Source: a bacterium (GTDB lineage Bacteria; JAHJDO01). Taken from it: a stretch of 22,864 nucleotides of DNA. Shown here one piece after another: positions 21,656 through 22,864 of this stretch. The stretch lies in contig JAGMBN010000010.1 in NCBI GenBank assembly GCA_023129655.1, positions 1-22,864 on the forward strand, written 5' to 3'. Position 1 is the stretch's first letter. The number at the start of each line of letters is the position of its first letter. The notes under the pieces are model-generated. The model made no database searches. It saw only the letters and a program-made list of their open reading frames with translations, and was not told the DNA's origin. The translations under genes and the position numbers were made by a program.

Positions 21656-22776
21656 GTTTTCCTCGCCCAAGCATCAGATGCAAGGATATGGTCAAGGCTT
21701 GGATTTTGAATAACATTATGTTTATTCATAACCTTTTCTATTAGCTTGGGAATATCCGAAAATTTTGTTTTCTTCTTAAGAAATAGATTAACAGCAGCGT
21801 CGTTTGCGCTGCTAAGAACAGCAGGCATAGTTCCGCCAATTGTGCCTGCTTCATAAGCAAGTTTCAGGCATGGAAATTTATCAAAGTTTGGAGCTGAAAA
21901 ATTGAACTGAGATATTTTTGATAAATCTAAAGGCTCTAGCTGCGTAGGCATTCGCTCCGGATACGTTAATGCATACTGAATAGGCATCTTCATATCAGGA
22001 ATTCCAAGTAAAGCAAATACTGATCCGTCAATAAATTCTACCATAGAATGAATAATGCATTCAGGATGTATTATGACCTCAATTTTTGAGATATCTATTC
22101 CAAACAGCCAATGCGCTTCCAAGACTTCCAAGCCCTTATTCATGAGCGTTGCAGAATCTATGCTGATTTTTCTCCCCATTTTCCATACAGGGTGGACTAA
22201 TGCCTGCTCAGGACTGATATTATGCAAGTTTTTTTCTTTGTAAAACGGACCTCCTGAAGCAGTAAGAATAATTCTCTTTATGTCTTTTTTATCTCTTCTG
22301 TCAAGGCATTGAAAAACAGCGTTATGTTCACTATCCACTGGAAGGAGTTTCACGCCTTTTCTCTTAACCTCTTTTAACATAATTTCGCCTGCGGCAACCA
22401 GCAGTTCCTTAGCTGCAATTGCAATATGCTTGCCTTTCTTTATTGCTTCCAAAGTTGGTACCAGCCCTGTTATACCTGTGATTGCTGATACCAAAATATC
22501 AACTTCATCAAGTGTTGATATTTTGACGAGACTTTCACACTCGCATTCTATTTTCACATTTTTATCACTGATAGAATTGCGAAGCTGATCTCGTGTCTTC
22601 TCGTTCATTACCACAACAAATTTTGGATGAAACTGGTTTATCTGCTTTTCCAAAAGATTGATATTAGTTTTGCCTGATATGGCTATAACTTTGAATTTGT
22701 CCGGGAAAGATTTTACAATCTCAAGAGTATTTCTGCCAATTGAGCCTGTTGCTCCAAGAACAGCAATGTTTTTCAT
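21643..22776 (-). CDS. dxr: 1-deoxy-D-xylulose-5-phosphate reductoisomerase Dxr
   Basis: This 377-residue enzyme performs the first committed MEP-pathway step, rearranging and reducing DXP to methylerythritol phosphate with NADPH and a divalent metal. Visible marks are the nucleotide-binding LGATGSIG near the N-terminus, AAKELLVAAGE, the metal/substrate site PVDSEHNAVFQCL, ASGGPF, the SATLMNKGLEVLEAHWLF run, and GTIGGTMPAVLSSANDAAV in the C-terminal domain. Length is slightly short of the usual 390-400. The ATG overlaps the stop of the upstream rpmA as ATGA (22773-22776). It is followed by rseP with a 13-base overlap. Confidence 0.96.
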   Translation of the reverse strand: MKNIAVLGATGSIGRNTLEIVKSFPDKFKVIAISGKTNINLLEKQINQFHPKFVVVMNEKTRDQLRNSISDKNVKIECECESLVKISTLDEVDILVSAITGITGLVPTLEAIKKGKHIAIAAKELLVAAGEIMLKEVKRKGVKLLPVDSEHNAVFQCLDRRDKKDIKRIILTASGGPFYKEKNLHNISPEQALVHPVWKMGRKISIDSATLMNKGLEVLEAHWLFGIDISKIEVIIHPECIIHSMVEFIDGSVFALLGIPDMKMPIQYALTYPERMPTQLEPLDLSKISQFNFSAPNFDKFPCLKLAYEAGTIGGTMPAVLSSANDAAVNLFLKKKTKFSDIPKLIEKVMNKHNVIQNPSLDHILASDAWARKTCLL

Positions 22777-22864
22777 TTTGTACTTGGCTCATAAACACTT
22801 ACGCATTTTCTTGCGCTGATACTTTCAAAACGCACTACTCCATTTATTTTAGCGAATAATGTCC
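22773..22864 (-). CDS. rpmA: 50S ribosomal protein bL27, C-terminal end (5' truncated by window)
   Basis: Reading the minus strand from 22862, an open frame gives 29 residues, TLFAKINGVVRFESIS then ARKCVSVYEPSTK, ending in a TGA that overlaps the dxr start. This matches the end of bL27, whose consensus is D-x-TLFAkidG-V-kFE...k-VSVyp. The rest of the gene lies to the right of the window. bL27 sits near the peptidyl-transferase centre of the large ribosomal subunit. A ribosomal gene coupled directly to dxr is unusual and is noted among the findings. Confidence 0.8.
   Translation of the reverse strand, partial: TLFAKINGVVRFESISARKCVSVYEPSTK

Noticed and set aside
1..22864. CRISPR array, toxin-antitoxin, retron, prophage or defence system
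   Set aside because: Checked by eye for spaced repeats, reverse transcriptase, nuclease, integrase and phage motifs; none present.

Overview
The window comes from an uncultured-type bacterium of moderately low GC, judged by eye. It has bacterial MEP-pathway isoprenoid genes, a bacterial site-2 protease and a bacterial ribosomal protein bL27. It also has large secreted glycosidase-like proteins and many tightly overlapping genes. The dxr-rseP-ispG order and the large lectin/glycosidase-like exoproteins suggest a PVC/Omnitrophota-type or similar candidate-phylum genome. That placement is a guess; nothing here fixes the taxon. No rRNA, tRNA, CRISPR array, phage or defence genes were seen.

Region 1 (1-5604, + strand) starts with the C-terminal end of a neutral/alkaline ceramidase-like protein. 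It is followed by an amidohydrolase (ATGA overlap), a short coupled ORF, an SDR oxidoreductase (ATGA overlap) and a 1149-residue secreted GH123/DUF4091-like protein with a CBM9-like domain.

Region 2 (5610-13240, + strand) is a compact catabolic-looking operon: aldehyde dehydrogenase, a PLP enzyme of the D-threonine aldolase/D-serine dehydratase family, a DRE-TIM (isopropylmalate synthase-like) aldolase, a zinc alcohol dehydrogenase, an alpha-oxoamine synthase (glycine C-acetyltransferase-like) and an M24 metallopeptidase. Most junctions are ATGA overlaps or gaps of a few bases. Two slots hold shrunken genes. At 5610-5751 is the remnant of a second D-threonine-aldolase-type gene. At 8349-8570 is a 73-codon, still-open, internally deleted copy of the SDR. 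Both keep their RBS, start codon and both ends but have lost the middle.

Region 3 (13312-17928, + strand) encodes a 1538-residue secreted LamG/GH42-like protein. It is followed by a gene-poor stretch (17929-18310) with the C-terminal fragment of a glutamine-amidotransferase-like protein.

Region 4 (18311-22864, - strand, convergent) is a housekeeping operon read from right to left: end of rpmA (bL27), dxr, rseP, ispG and a ThiI-like PP-loop ATPase, every junction overlapping.

As a working model (inference), the + strand genes take up and degrade a glycoconjugate. Secreted hexosaminidase/galactosidase-like enzymes trim it outside the cell. The intracellular enzymes then process a beta-hydroxy-alpha-amino compound and the aldehyde released from it. 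The ceramidase-like gene makes a sphingolipid-type substrate thinkable but unproven. The most distinctive thing seen directly is the pair of internally deleted genes inside the operon.
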